Shown: positions 25,579 to 34,672, counted from the stretch's first letter. The stretch is DNA of 64,000 nt from Eubacterium sp. (GCA_017459345.1 JAFUDC010000091.1:1-64000), one strand, 5' to 3'. The notes: generated by a model from the sequence alone, not told the origin. Numbers and translations are program-made.

Positions 25579-25773
25579 GGGTGGAGGAGTAATCCGTCAA
25601 GATGAAACATTCGTTTTGTTAAAGTTTTATCTCTGGAAGATATTGTAATTGATAAAAAATCAGGAGTTTGTTAACAATTAGTTAATAAGTCGCACAAGTC
25701 AGAATATAAACCTGAATTAGAAGAAAATTATTTGGAGTATTTTTCATGATTTACTTTCCAAAGGGAGAAAATG

Positions 25774-25782
25774 TGATATAAT
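25774..25782 (+). promoter_or_regulatory. Extended -10 promoter of hpf
   Basis: TGATATAAT (TGN plus TATAAT) lies about 85 bp before the hpf start. No good -35 is seen, as expected for an extended -10 type. Confidence 0.5.
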
Positions 25783-25866
25783 AATAGCCATCAGGAGATA
25801 GCTGCAGATCAGGCAGTTTGCTGGTCTGATGTATTCTGATAATATATGAATAAGGAGTGTGATCTC

Positions 25867-26394
25867 ATGCGTTACATCATTTACGGCAAGAATCTGAAAG
25901 TGTCAGATAGCTTGAAGCAGGCAGTGAACACCAAGTTTGGAAAGCTGGAGAAGTTCTTTACTCCGGATACTGAGGTGCAGGTCACATTGAGCATGCAGAG
26001 GAACAGACAGATCGTTGAGGCTACCATTCCCATGAAGGGGAATATCTTAAGAGCAGAGCAGTCCAGTGACGATATGTATGTTTCCATCGATCAGGCAGTG
26101 GATGTTCTTGAGAGAATGATCCGCAAGTATAAGACGAAGATTACTGCTCATGGCAAGGGAATCGGAGCTTTTACGGAAGAATTTATGGAGGAGGATGTGG
26201 ATAATCCGGGCGCTATCACCATTACCCGGAGCAAGAGATTTGCCATCAAGCCCATGGATGCAGAGGAGGCTTGTATTCAGATGGAGCTTTTGGGGCATGA
26301 TTTCTATGTATTCCGCAATGCCAGAACCTTCGAGGTGAATGTTGTCTATAAGAGAAAGGATGGTACCTACGGACTGATTGAGCCGGAGTTCTGA
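25867..26394 (+). CDS. hpf: Long-form ribosome hibernation-promoting factor
   Basis: AAGGAG is about 10 bp before the ATG at 25867. The 175-residue product has an N-terminal HPF/RaiA domain (MRYIIYGKNLKVSDSLKQ, GNILRAEQSSDDMYVSIDQ, LERMIRKYKTK) and the C-terminal dimerisation domain (VRSKRFA-like ITRSKRFAIKPMDAEEACI, GHDFYVFRN, VVYKRKDGTYGLIEP). Long HPF joins 70S ribosomes into inactive 100S dimers during starvation. It is followed by a strong terminator, so it is likely a single-gene unit. Confidence 0.96.
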   Translation: MRYIIYGKNLKVSDSLKQAVNTKFGKLEKFFTPDTEVQVTLSMQRNRQIVEATIPMKGNILRAEQSSDDMYVSIDQAVDVLERMIRKYKTKITAHGKGIGAFTEEFMEEDVDNPGAITITRSKRFAIKPMDAEEACIQMELLGHDFYVFRNARTFEVNVVYKRKDGTYGLIEPEF

Positions 26395-26400
26395 TATTCG

Positions 26401-26432
26401 GGCCGCACTGTTTCACACAGTGCGGCCTTATT
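26401..26432 (+). terminator. Terminator after hpf
   Basis: GGCCGCACTGT-TTCAC-ACAGTGCGGCC is a perfect 11-bp stem with a 5-nt loop, followed by TTATTT. Confidence 0.85.
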
Positions 26433-26460
26433 TGAATAATTTTTGGAAGAGGATGCGAAA

Positions 26461-27402
26461 ATGAGAACTGTTTCGGAAGAGGACAACATAAGAAAGATCA
26501 CCCTGGCAGCGGAGATGTACTATATCTATGACATGCCTCAGAAAGAGATTGCAGAGAGGCTGGGAGTGTCCAGGCCCTGGGTTTCCAAGCTGCTGAAAAG
26601 GGCCAAGGAGATGGGGATAGTGAGGATCGAGATCAACTCTCCCCTTGTTGGAGTTCCGGAGATGGAAAAGAGGATCAGGGAGAGATATCGGATTAATCAT
26701 GTCTGTGTTATCCGGCCTTTAGTGGGAGGGGATTATACCAATATCAGCATGGCCGCTGCCAATTACCTGGTTTCCCATCTTGAATCCCGGGATGTGATCG
26801 GCGTCAGCTGGGGATCCTCCATTGCCCGCATGATCGACCATGTGGTGGGGATGCAGCTGCCCGGCGCCATGGTAGTTCCCATAGTAGGCGGCGCCGGTTC
26901 AGATGCAGACTGCCTGAGTAATGTCAATGCCAATCGTCTCTCCCATGCCCTTTCTGCCGGATGCCGCCTCCTGCATGCCAATGCCTACTGTGCCGACCAG
27001 AAGGAGTATCAGGTGGTGATGTCCAATCTTATGAATAAGGAAGTCATCGAGCAGGGGGAACATTGCAACGTCGCCCTTGTGGGTATCGGAGGTATGAAGA
27101 ATTCCCGGGTACTGGGTTATGACTATGTTACTCATGAAGACCGTGACCAGATTATGGCCAGCCATGTGGTGGGGGATGTGGCCTTCCGCTTCATTGACAA
27201 GGGAGGGGATGTGGCTGACCTTGATTTTAACAACAGAGTCGTCGCCTGCAACCTGTCAAAGATCCGCAGAAATGCCAGAGAGGTCATCGCTATTGCCTAT
27301 GGTACTGAGAAGGCAGAAGCCATCAAGGCTGTCTTGAAGGGAGGTCTGCTGACCACTCTCTTTACCGATTATAATACTGCCCAGCTCCTGACAGAGATGT
27401 AA
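26461..27402 (+). CDS. SorC/DeoR-type sugar-binding transcriptional regulator
   Basis: The ATG at 26461 has GAGG about 8 bp upstream. The 313-residue product has an N-terminal helix-turn-helix (MPQKEIAERLGVSRPWVSKLLKRA) and a C-terminal SorC sugar-phosphate-binding domain (VIGVSWGSS, PIVGGAGSD, NVALVGIGG, GDVAFRFID). SorC-family proteins sense phosphorylated sugars. A second SorC gene and an alditol PTS follow, so it may control those genes (inference from position). The two paralogues differ widely in sequence. Confidence 0.88.
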   Translation: MRTVSEEDNIRKITLAAEMYYIYDMPQKEIAERLGVSRPWVSKLLKRAKEMGIVRIEINSPLVGVPEMEKRIRERYRINHVCVIRPLVGGDYTNISMAAANYLVSHLESRDVIGVSWGSSIARMIDHVVGMQLPGAMVVPIVGGAGSDADCLSNVNANRLSHALSAGCRLLHANAYCADQKEYQVVMSNLMNKEVIEQGEHCNVALVGIGGMKNSRVLGYDYVTHEDRDQIMASHVVGDVAFRFIDKGGDVADLDFNNRVVACNLSKIRRNAREVIAIAYGTEKAEAIKAVLKGGLLTTLFTDYNTAQLLTEM

Positions 27403-27576
27403 GGTCGGCTTATCCAGGCTGGATCCATGAGATTCACCATCAGGCAGCTTGGACTATGATAATTAATTATGCATTATATCTATAAATATTGACGAATTAT
27501 ATTAAATATCAGTTAAATATTAGTGGGATATATTGTCAAAACAGATAGAATCATGTATGATATCAGCAAATGCTTT

Positions 27577-27626
27577 AATAAACCCCTTGCAGACTTACTG
27601 TGCCTGAATGCATAAAAGGGTTTATT
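27577..27626. promoter_or_regulatory. Inverted repeat in the leader of the second SorC gene
   Basis: AATAAACCC (27577-27585) pairs with GGGTTTATT (27618-27626). TGTGCCTG is repeated at 27599 and 27627. AGCAAATGCTTT at about 27565 resembles motifs at 28677 and 31845. Possible operator or attenuator; nothing else is seen in the 266-bp gap. Confidence 0.4.
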
Positions 27627-27668
27627 GTGCCTGCGCGCATGCACACGATTGTTCGGGAGAATAATAAG

Positions 27669-28664
27669 ATGAAAAAGATTGTGGATGATGACAGACTGAT
27701 TTACAAGGTCTGCTGCCTCTATTATGAAGATGGAATGAACCAGAAGGAGATCGGGGACTACCTGGGGGTGTCCAGGTCTTCCGTGCTCCGCATGCTGCAG
27801 AACGGGCGGGACCGGGGTATCGTAACCATTGAGCTTCATAATCCGGCCAGCTTTAACTATGGAGAGATGGAAAAGAAGCTTGAGAACCTGTATGGGCTTA
27901 AAGACGTGGTGATCGTGGAGGAAAGTGTTCTGGATTCCAAGAGTGAGGCAGCCGCCTACATTTTCGGTCAGGCCGCCGATTATCTCTACAGCCTGCTCCG
28001 GGAAGGCTACCGGATCGGGGTGACCATGGGACATACCCTGGATAATGTACTCCAGACCAGCAAAACATTCAAGAAGTTCGATAACCTTCTCTGCGTGCCC
28101 ATCGTCGGCGGAATAAGCCAGGGGGCAACAGAAGGAATGGATGTCCAGGGCAATGAGATCGCCAGGAAGTTTACCGATAAGTTTGGAGGAAAGTATCTCC
28201 AGTTCCTGTCGCCGGCCATGTTTACCGATAAGAGGATTTTAGATACATTTCTTCAGGAGAAATCGGTGAACTTTATATTTGACGAATTCAAAAAAATCAA
28301 TGTGGCAGTGGTGGGAATCGGCGTTCCCACCGGGGAAGACCATACCCTGATCAAGGCGGGCTACGCCACCCACAAGGAGCTGAAGGCCCTGGCAAAAGAG
28401 GGGGCTGTCGGTGACATCACGCTGCAGTTTTTCGATGAGAACGGAAATACCGACCGCTTCCATTCCTTTAATGACAGAGTGGCCGCCATCTCCATGGATG
28501 TCTTTAAGAAGATTCCCCTCAGGATCGGAATCGCCAGCGGGGAGAAGAAGGTTGAGGCAGTCCGGGGAGCCATCCGGGGAAAGCTGATCAATATTCTTAT
28601 TACCAATGCAGAGTGTGCGAGAAAAATGATCGAAGAGGGTGAGCAGGAGGCTGAAACTGTATAG
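27669..28664 (+). CDS. SorC-family transcriptional regulator, probable regulator of the alditol PTS
   Basis: The ATG at 27669 follows a GGGAG. The 331-residue product has an HTH (MNQKEIGDYLGVSRSSVLRMLQ) and a SorC effector domain (GYRIGVTMGHTLDNVL, PIVGGISQG, NVAVVGIGVPTGEDHT, GDITLQFFDENG). It is directly upstream of gutM and the PTS genes. The repeated TG(C/T)TCAGAACAA motif before gutM and before the SAF oxidoreductase gene is a candidate operator for it. Confidence 0.88.
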   Translation: MKKIVDDDRLIYKVCCLYYEDGMNQKEIGDYLGVSRSSVLRMLQNGRDRGIVTIELHNPASFNYGEMEKKLENLYGLKDVVIVEESVLDSKSEAAAYIFGQAADYLYSLLREGYRIGVTMGHTLDNVLQTSKTFKKFDNLLCVPIVGGISQGATEGMDVQGNEIARKFTDKFGGKYLQFLSPAMFTDKRILDTFLQEKSVNFIFDEFKKINVAVVGIGVPTGEDHTLIKAGYATHKELKALAKEGAVGDITLQFFDENGNTDRFHSFNDRVAAISMDVFKKIPLRIGIASGEKKVEAVRGAIRGKLINILITNAECARKMIEEGEQEAETV

Positions 28665-28757
28665 AAAGCGCACATAAGCAAATGTTTCTATACAAAAGGT
28701 TAAATAATTAACTAAAACAAAAGAGTAGATGGTGTTCGGAATAGTAATAATTTAAAC

Positions 28758-28806
28758 AATTGCTCAGAACAATTTACTTGATAATATTTTTGTTGTATAC
28801 TATAAT
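28758..28806 (+). promoter_or_regulatory. Promoter and candidate operator of gutM-PTS operon
   Basis: TTGATA (28778-28783), a 17-bp spacer and TATAAT (28801-28806) form a near-consensus promoter. AATTG-ctcagaa-CAATT (28758-28774) lies just upstream of the -35. The stretch from 28761 to 28783 matches 31851-31873 before the SAF oxidoreductase gene at about 19 of 23 positions. Confidence 0.7.
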
Positions 28807-28922
28807 CTGATTATCCGGCACGGATGTTACTATCCGGATCTGCCATGCATGACGGCTGCAAAATCGAGCATACGAAAGATTTTGTCAGAACGAAACATGC
28901 TTTTATTAAGGAGCGTTGAATT

Positions 28923-29390
28923 ATGAAAATTACAGGATTGTCAGTGGCTTTGCTCATATTGCTGGCTCTTCTGATACTGCAGTCGATCGGAGGATATCTC
29001 CAGATCCAGAATTACAGAAAGGCAGTCCGGCGAATGCATAAGCTGGGCAATGTGGGTCTGGGACAGAAGAGGGGACGATTCTTAAACGGCCATGTTGCCA
29101 TCATTGCCTGTGACAACGATGGGATTATAACCGGTGCAGAGGTTATGGACGGCATCGGCGTGTGGGCGAGATTTCATCCGGTGGATCAGTTTCTGGAAAA
29201 GAAGCTTACGGGCAGCAGCATTTTTGATTTCCTTGAGCTTACCAAAGATTTTGATAAGAAAAAGTTTAAAAGATACCAGGGATATCTCCGGGCCTTCGAA
29301 GCTCTCGAGGTCAGACTGACTGACCGGGAGCTGACCAGGGAGCAGGAGAAATATATGGAGGAAAGAAACAGAGGAAGGAAGCGCTTTTAA
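28923..29390 (+). CDS. gutM: GutM-like glucitol operon activator
   Basis: The 155-residue product has one N-terminal membrane helix, then a basic region with GLGQKRGRFLNGHVAIIACD and GVWARFHPVDQF, typical of GutM. In enterobacteria GutM is an activator of the glucitol operon. Here it precedes the glucitol-type PTS genes. The mechanism in Firmicutes is unclear. The 127 bp to the next gene holds a small hairpin (CGATGT/ACATCG at 29434-29456). Confidence 0.88.
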   Translation: MKITGLSVALLILLALLILQSIGGYLQIQNYRKAVRRMHKLGNVGLGQKRGRFLNGHVAIIACDNDGIITGAEVMDGIGVWARFHPVDQFLEKKLTGSSIFDFLELTKDFDKKKFKRYQGYLRAFEALEVRLTDRELTREQEKYMEERNRGRKRF

Positions 29391-29517
29391 AGAAAGCGGC
29401 ACACCAAAAAACGGTATAAAAGTCCTCACGCCGCGATGTTTCGGGCCCTGACATCGGGTGGACAGGATGTTTTATATAAAAAGCAATATTGTTGCCAATG
29501 TTTTTAGGAGGTTACTT

Positions 29518-30042
29518 ATGGAAATTATTGCAAAAGGAGCGGAGGCGTTTATCAGCTTATTCACAGCTGGTGGAGAGACATTTGCCGGATGGGTAACAGG
29601 TATCATCCCGCAGGTTGTCTGCCTTATGGTATTCATTAACTCTATCATCAAGCTCGTCGGTACAGACAGAGTGGAGAATTTTGCTCAGAAGATTACAAAG
29701 TTTGCTGTATTACGTTATACACTTCTTCCCATCCTGGGTGTTTTCTTCCTGGCTAACCCGATGTGCTACACATTCGGCCGTTTCGTCGATGAGAAGTACA
29801 AACCGGCATACTATGATGCCTGTGTAAGTTTTGTACATCCGATCACAGGTCTCTTCCCCCATGCCAATGCCGGTGAGCTTTTTGTATGGCTTGGTATTGC
29901 AGAGGGTGTCCAGAAAGCCGGTTTTTCAACAGGTGGTCTGGCAGTACGTTACTTCATCGCCGGTGTTATTGTAATCCTTATTCGTGGTCTTTTGACAGAG
30001 CGTATCTATGCAGCACTGACCCGCAATAAAGCTTCAAACTGA
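29518..30042 (+). CDS. srlA: PTS glucitol/sorbitol-type IIC component
   Basis: AGGAGG lies 8 bp before the ATG at 29518. The 174-residue membrane protein has the EIIC-GUT N-terminal part (FAGWVTGIIPQVVCLMVFINSIIKLVG, VFFLANPMCYTFGRFVDEKYKPAYYDACVSFVHPITGLFPHANAGELFVWLGIA). It forms the sugar-translocating pore together with SrlE. Family substrates are sorbitol and related alditols. Confidence 0.93.
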   Translation: MEIIAKGAEAFISLFTAGGETFAGWVTGIIPQVVCLMVFINSIIKLVGTDRVENFAQKITKFAVLRYTLLPILGVFFLANPMCYTFGRFVDEKYKPAYYDACVSFVHPITGLFPHANAGELFVWLGIAEGVQKAGFSTGGLAVRYFIAGVIVILIRGLLTERIYAALTRNKASN

Positions 30043-30057
30043 TAGGAGGGCGCCGAT

Positions 30058-31065
30058 ATGTATAAAACAATTAGAATTAACAGAGGAAATACCGGCTGGG
30101 GCGGTCCTCTTACCGTCACCCCAACCGAAAAGTGTCATACTGTACTTAGTGTAACAGGCGGCGGCATCCATCCAGTAGCTGCAAAGATCGCTGAGCTTTC
30201 CGGAGCAGAAGCAGCAGACGGCTGGAAGACATCCCTTCCGGATGATGAAGTTATGGTTGCAGTTGTTGACTGCGGCGGTACAGCAAGATGTGGTGTATAT
30301 CCAAAGAAGGGTATCTTCACCGTCAACCTTACTCCTGTTGGACAGTCAGGACCACTTGCCCAGTTTATCACAGAAGACATCTATGTGTCTGACGTAAAAG
30401 AAGACTGCATCGAGGTTCTTGGCGATGCAGGTACTGTAGATGTTCCCGCTAAGGCACAGGCCGCAGCACCGGCTGCCGGTGCTCCCAAGACCAAGGCACA
30501 GGCCAAGGAAGAGATCGCTGCTGCCAATGCAGGCAAGAAAGAGAACTTCGTTACCAGACTTGGTAAGGGCGTTGGTTATGTTGTAGGCCAGTTCTTCCAG
30601 GCTGGTCGTGATACCATCGATATGGTAATCAAGAACATCCTTCCTTTCATGGCATTTACATCTACCATCCTTGGTATCATTTCTGCCAGCGGACTGGGTA
30701 ATGTCATCGCCAATACGATCGCACCATTCTGTTCCACATTACCGGGCATGCTGCTGATCTCCCTGATCTGCTCCCTGCCTTTCCTGTCACCGATTCTCGG
30801 ACCTGGTGCCGTAATCGCACAGGTAGTAGGTACCCTTCTTGGTGCACAGTTTGCAACAGGCGCTATTCCTGCACAGTACGCTCTTCCGGCTCTGTTTGCC
30901 ATCGACGGACAGGTTGGCGGTGACTTCGTACCTGTAGGTCTTTCTCTTGGAGAGGCTGAGCCTGAGACTATCGAGTATGGTGTTCCCGCAGTTCTGTTCT
31001 CCAGACTGGTAACCGGACCTCTCTCCGTAGTTATTGCATTCGTATTAAGTATCGGAATGTTCTAA
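30058..31065 (+). CDS. srlE: PTS glucitol/sorbitol-type IIB/IIC2 component
   Basis: The 335-residue product has an N-terminal EIIB domain (RGNTGWGGPL; phosphorylation Cys region DCGGTARCGVYPKKG), an Ala/Lys linker and a C-terminal membrane part (LPFMAFTSTILGII, SPILGPGAVIAQVVGTLLG, DGQVGGDFVPVGLSLGEAEPETI). It passes phosphate from IIA to the incoming alditol. It is 15 bp after srlA. Confidence 0.93.
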   Translation: MYKTIRINRGNTGWGGPLTVTPTEKCHTVLSVTGGGIHPVAAKIAELSGAEAADGWKTSLPDDEVMVAVVDCGGTARCGVYPKKGIFTVNLTPVGQSGPLAQFITEDIYVSDVKEDCIEVLGDAGTVDVPAKAQAAAPAAGAPKTKAQAKEEIAAANAGKKENFVTRLGKGVGYVVGQFFQAGRDTIDMVIKNILPFMAFTSTILGIISASGLGNVIANTIAPFCSTLPGMLLISLICSLPFLSPILGPGAVIAQVVGTLLGAQFATGAIPAQYALPALFAIDGQVGGDFVPVGLSLGEAEPETIEYGVPAVLFSRLVTGPLSVVIAFVLSIGMF

Positions 31066-31167
31066 ACCGAGTTACAACCATGGGCTGGTACCCGGTTTTC
31101 GGGTATCAGCAAGGCATAATATATGCTTTGATAAGCATAGGTTTATTAGTAAAGGTGGTCATACATT

Positions 31168-31539
31168 ATGAAGTATTCATCAGAGATAACCGGATTTGGA
31201 CCTGAAGCATTTGAATTCCTTGAGCCGGAACTTGCTCTTAACTTTGTCATTATTTTTAATGAAGATGCTCCTCCGGAACTTGCAGAGCTTGCTATTCTTC
31301 ATACCAAGGCAGACCTGATCGCCCCTCCTGCCAAGGGAGATATCCTTATGATCGGTGAGAATGTTTACACGATCACAGCTGTAGGTGATGAGGCTCCTCA
31401 GACTCTTGCAGAGCTTGGACACTGTACCCTGGCTTTCGGCGGCGGCGATGAAGCCTTCCGTCCAGGATGCATCATGTTAGAGGGTGAGATGATCAAGAAG
31501 GATTCTCTGAAGGTTGGAGACCGGATTGAGATTTATTAA
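31168..31539 (+). CDS. srlB: PTS glucitol/sorbitol-type IIA component
   Basis: The 123-residue soluble protein has FVIIFNEDAPPELAELAILH (His45, likely phosphorylation site) and a C-terminal half with VYTITAVGDEA and LAELGHCTLAFGG, typical of EIIA-GUT. It accepts phosphate from HPr. It ends the PTS operon. The 425-bp gap after it has no gene; a repeated CAT(A/G)TGATTAAA motif (about 31697 and 31767) and a promoter are seen there. Confidence 0.92.
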   Translation: MKYSSEITGFGPEAFEFLEPELALNFVIIFNEDAPPELAELAILHTKADLIAPPAKGDILMIGENVYTITAVGDEAPQTLAELGHCTLAFGGGDEAFRPGCIMLEGEMIKKDSLKVGDRIEIY

Positions 31540-31842
31540 TCTTTGGACTTATCATTCTCATGATTATAATCTCTGACGGAGAATTCGCGTGATTTTAGCC
31601 GTGAGATGAACATTAAGGCAGCTATTCTGTATTCGGATCGGAGGATTTACGGATCTTCCGGTGGGGCCTGGAGCAGGATGGCTGCTTTCTTTATCTTGCA
31701 TGTGATTAAAGCACTAAAAGCTGACACGGAAGGTTTCGCTGCTAAGCAGCTTTCACAATACTGCACATATGATTAAATGCAAAAATAGCAGAGAACATCC
31801 GCAAATACTTTGGCTTACATAATGGTCTGCAAGAACTTCATT

Positions 31843-31895
31843 TAAGCAAATGTTCAGAACAAAACACTTGATATTTGCAAAAAAAGGTGTATACT
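31843..31895 (+). promoter_or_regulatory. Promoter and candidate operator of the SAF oxidoreductase gene
   Basis: TTGATA (31868-31873), a 16-bp spacer and TATACT (31890-31895). TGTTCAGAACAA (31851-31862) and AAGCAAATGTT (31845-31855) resemble the gutM promoter region and 28677. Shared control with the PTS operon is likely. Confidence 0.65.
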
Positions 31896-31964
31896 AGAGT
31901 CAGAAACAAACAACAGCACACTTTAAAAGCTAACAAAGCATTTTTTATTAGGAGGATTATCATT

Positions 31965-33284
31965 ATGCTGAACATGAACTGGAAACTGGAACAGAGAGAA
32001 AAAGAAGGCAAGATCATCAAAACCGGTATCGTAGGCGCTGGCCAGATGGGACGCGGCATGGTAACACAGATGGTTCTGATGAAAGGTATCACACCGGCAA
32101 TCGTTTCTGATATCGTTGTGGATAATGCTGTACATGCTTTTAAGTATGCTGGTGTTACTGATGATGAGATCGTGGTAGCCAAGACAATCGAAGAAGCCAA
32201 CGCTGGTATCGCAGCAGGCAAGTATGTTGCATGTGAGAATTCCGATTTTATCTCCACAGCTGAAGGCGTTGAGTGTGTCATCGACTGTACAGGTGTTCCG
32301 GATGTTGGAGCTAAGGTTGCCACAGATGCTATGACAAACGGCAAGCATGTTGTTATGCTTAATGTTGAGACAGATGTCGTTATAGGGCCTTACCTTGATA
32401 AGTTCGCCAAGGACCACGGCGTAATCTACACCGGTTCCGCAGGAGACGAGCCTGGTGCTGTTATGGAGCTCTACTGCTTCGCTAAGGCTATGGGTCTTAA
32501 CGTAGAAGTTATGGGTAAGGGTAAGAACAACAAGCTTGACTATGACTGCAATCCTGATACTGTTCTCGAGGAAGCTACCCGCCGTAAGATGAGCCCGAGA
32601 ATGCTCTGCGCATTCAAGGATGGTACAAAGACCATGGTAGAGATGACCGCTATGTGCAACTACACCGGTCTGGTTCCGGATGTGATTGGCGGACATGGAC
32701 CGGCAACAGCTCCCGGAACAGAAGGCGTTAAGGAATTAAACGAGATCTTCAAGCTCAAAGAAGATGGCGGAATCCTCAACAAGCATGGCGTTGTAGAATA
32801 TGTTAACGGAATCGCTCCCGGAGTATTCGTAACTGTTTCCACTGATAACGAAGAGATCGCATACCAGCTGCAGTATCACAGCATGGGACCCGGACCATTA
32901 TGGACCCTCTATCGTCCTTATCACCTGTGTAACCTTGAGACACCTCTTACCGTTGCCAAGGCTGTTATCGACGGCGAGAAGACCTGCGTTGCCAAGGATG
33001 GTCTGGTAGCAGAGTGTATCACCAGAGCCAAGATCGACCTTAAGGCCGGTGATCATCTGGATGGTATCGGCGGATACACCACACATGGTTCCATCTGTAC
33101 AGAAGCAGAAGCTACAGAGAAGGGCTATGTACCGTTCGGTCTGGTTAACAAGAACGCCGTGATGAAGGTTGACTGCAAGAAGGGTGACCTGATCACATAC
33201 GATATGGTAGATCTTGACAAGAACACCCTGATCTACAAGCTGAGAAAAGAGCAGGATGCTATGTATGGAAAGCACATCCTGTAA
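31965..33284 (+). CDS. Rossmann-fold oxidoreductase with SAF domain
   Basis: AGGAGG precedes the ATG at 31965. The 439-residue product has an N-terminal NAD(P)-binding motif (TGIVGAGQMGRGMV), a homoserine-dehydrogenase-like fold (CVIDCTGVP, YTGSAGDEPGAVMELY) and a C-terminal SAF domain (residues about 340-435). Relatives are annotated only as SAF-domain or homoserine-dehydrogenase-like oxidoreductases. With an alditol PTS upstream and a phosphatase downstream it probably oxidises or rearranges a sugar-alcohol phosphate (inference). No SDR sorbitol-6-phosphate dehydrogenase is near. Confidence 0.8.
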   Translation: MLNMNWKLEQREKEGKIIKTGIVGAGQMGRGMVTQMVLMKGITPAIVSDIVVDNAVHAFKYAGVTDDEIVVAKTIEEANAGIAAGKYVACENSDFISTAEGVECVIDCTGVPDVGAKVATDAMTNGKHVVMLNVETDVVIGPYLDKFAKDHGVIYTGSAGDEPGAVMELYCFAKAMGLNVEVMGKGKNNKLDYDCNPDTVLEEATRRKMSPRMLCAFKDGTKTMVEMTAMCNYTGLVPDVIGGHGPATAPGTEGVKELNEIFKLKEDGGILNKHGVVEYVNGIAPGVFVTVSTDNEEIAYQLQYHSMGPGPLWTLYRPYHLCNLETPLTVAKAVIDGEKTCVAKDGLVAECITRAKIDLKAGDHLDGIGGYTTHGSICTEAEATEKGYVPFGLVNKNAVMKVDCKKGDLITYDMVDLDKNTLIYKLRKEQDAMYGKHIL

Positions 33285-33333
33285 TTAAAAGCAGCTAAAA
33301 CCGGGGATTACATGGTATGAATATATAAAGGCA

Positions 33334-33365
33334 AAGGGGAGGCTGTATCTGTGCAGCCTCCCCTT
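33334..33365 (+). terminator. Terminator after the SAF oxidoreductase gene
   Basis: AAGGGGAGGCTG and CAGCCTCCCCTT form a perfect 12-bp stem with an 8-nt loop. The T-run after it is short. Confidence 0.75.
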
Positions 33366-33454
33366 CCTGCGCGATGAGTGCACTGCACAGGATAGGGGGA
33401 GTTTGCTCTTCTCTATCCGATTTTTTGCGTCCGCTAGTGAAATTAGTTTCAATC

Positions 33455-33483
33455 GTGACATATACCCATTAGCAGGTTATAAT
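33455..33483 (+). promoter_or_regulatory. Putative promoter of the HAD phosphatase gene
   Basis: GTGACA (33455-33460), a 17-bp spacer and TATAAT (33478-33483). About 200 nt of leader follows with no recognised structure. Confidence 0.55.
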
Positions 33484-33680
33484 AAATTGCAGAGCAGCGT
33501 ATGCGCGGCGGCTATGAGCTTCTCATAGTATACAAGACAGGAATAAGCAATCCTTCAGAGATTTATCTTGTAATGAAGACCTGATTCATGGTATCTTTAG
33601 AGACAGGAAGGAATGTCCTTCAGGATAATTATATATAGAAACCCGGCAGTAAGCAGTATTGATACATGGAGGTTAAAAAG

Positions 33681-34481
33681 ATGATGTTGCCAAAGGAAGA
33701 AGCTTTAAAAGGCGTAAAAATGTTTGTGCTGGATATGGATGGCACAGTTTATCTGAGTGACACATGGATCGAGGGATCGAAAGATTTCCTGCAGCGGATC
33801 GAGGATGATCCTGAGCGCAATTACATATTCTTTACGAATAATGCATCGAAGGTACCATCCATCTATGTGGAGAAATTACATAATCTCGGATGGGATGTGG
33901 ATGAGAGCCGGATCGTGACAGCCGGAGATGTGACTGCAGAGTTTCTGAAGGAGAATTATCCGAATGGCCGGGTTCTGCTTAACGGCACCCCCCTTCTGGA
34001 GGAGAACTGGAAGGAAAAGGGGATCAATCTGGTCAGAGAGGATCCCGATGTCTGCGTCCAGAGCTTTGATACGACCATGACTTATGAGAAGATTGACACC
34101 CTGTGTGCCTATGTCCGCAAGGGAGTTCCTCTGATCGCAACCCATATGGATACCAACTGCCCCTTGAAGGATGGAGAATTCATGGTAGACTGCGGTGCTA
34201 TGTGCAGTATGATTACAGATTCTACCGGAGTCACACCCCGTTTCTTCGGAAAGCCCTGGAAGGAGACAGTGGAGATGCTGACCGCCATTACCGGATATCA
34301 GCCGGAGGAGATGGCATTTGTCGGTGACCGCCTGTATACCGATGTGGCAACAGGGGTGAACAACGGGGCCAAGGGATTCCTGGTTCTGACCGGAGAGGCA
34401 GACATGCAGACTGTTGCGGAGTCTGATGTGGAGCCAACCTGCATCTATGAATCTCTGGGCGAGATGATGAAGTACCTTTAA
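33681..34481 (+). CDS. HAD-IIA (NagD/AraL-like) sugar phosphatase
   Basis: GGAGG (33668-33672) fits the ATG at 33681; an earlier ATG overlaps it. The 266-residue product has FVLDMDGTVYLSD (catalytic Asp), FTNNAS, the C2a cap and GKPW plus FVGDRLYTDVATG near the C-terminus. NagD/AraL/p-nitrophenyl-phosphatase-like enzymes remove phosphate from small sugar phosphates. It has its own promoter. The context suggests it dephosphorylates an alditol-derived phosphate or clears toxic intermediates. Confidence 0.88.
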   Translation: MMLPKEEALKGVKMFVLDMDGTVYLSDTWIEGSKDFLQRIEDDPERNYIFFTNNASKVPSIYVEKLHNLGWDVDESRIVTAGDVTAEFLKENYPNGRVLLNGTPLLEENWKEKGINLVREDPDVCVQSFDTTMTYEKIDTLCAYVRKGVPLIATHMDTNCPLKDGEFMVDCGAMCSMITDSTGVTPRFFGKPWKETVEMLTAITGYQPEEMAFVGDRLYTDVATGVNNGAKGFLVLTGEADMQTVAESDVEPTCIYESLGEMMKYL

Positions 34482-34566
34482 AGAACCTTGATAGCGGGTG
34501 ACAGCCTTTCCTGTGGATAAGTGATAATCCCGGGGATATCCTGTCGAAAAACATAATATAAAAATG

Positions 34567-34615
34567 GGGCTGTGAGCCCCGGATTGTCATGTAATCCGGG
34601 GCTCACAGCCCTTTT
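34567..34615 (+). terminator. Strong terminator after the HAD phosphatase gene
   Basis: A perfect 19-bp stem (34567-34585 with 34593-34611; GGGCTGTGAGCCCCGGATT on the left arm) with a 7-nt loop is followed by TTTT. Confidence 0.92.
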
Positions 34616-34643
34616 GTGTAAGAATATCTAAAGATTTCTCTCC

Positions 34644-34672
34644 TTGAAATGGATTTATATCAATGTTACAAT
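34644..34672 (+). promoter_or_regulatory. Putative secA promoter
   Basis: TTGAAA (34644-34649), a 17-bp spacer and TACAAT (34667-34672). The 130-nt leader holds no clear structure. Confidence 0.65.

Noticed and set aside
25253..25845. Main chromosomal origin
   Set aside because: No dnaA, dnaN, rpmH or parAB genes are near the DnaA boxes.
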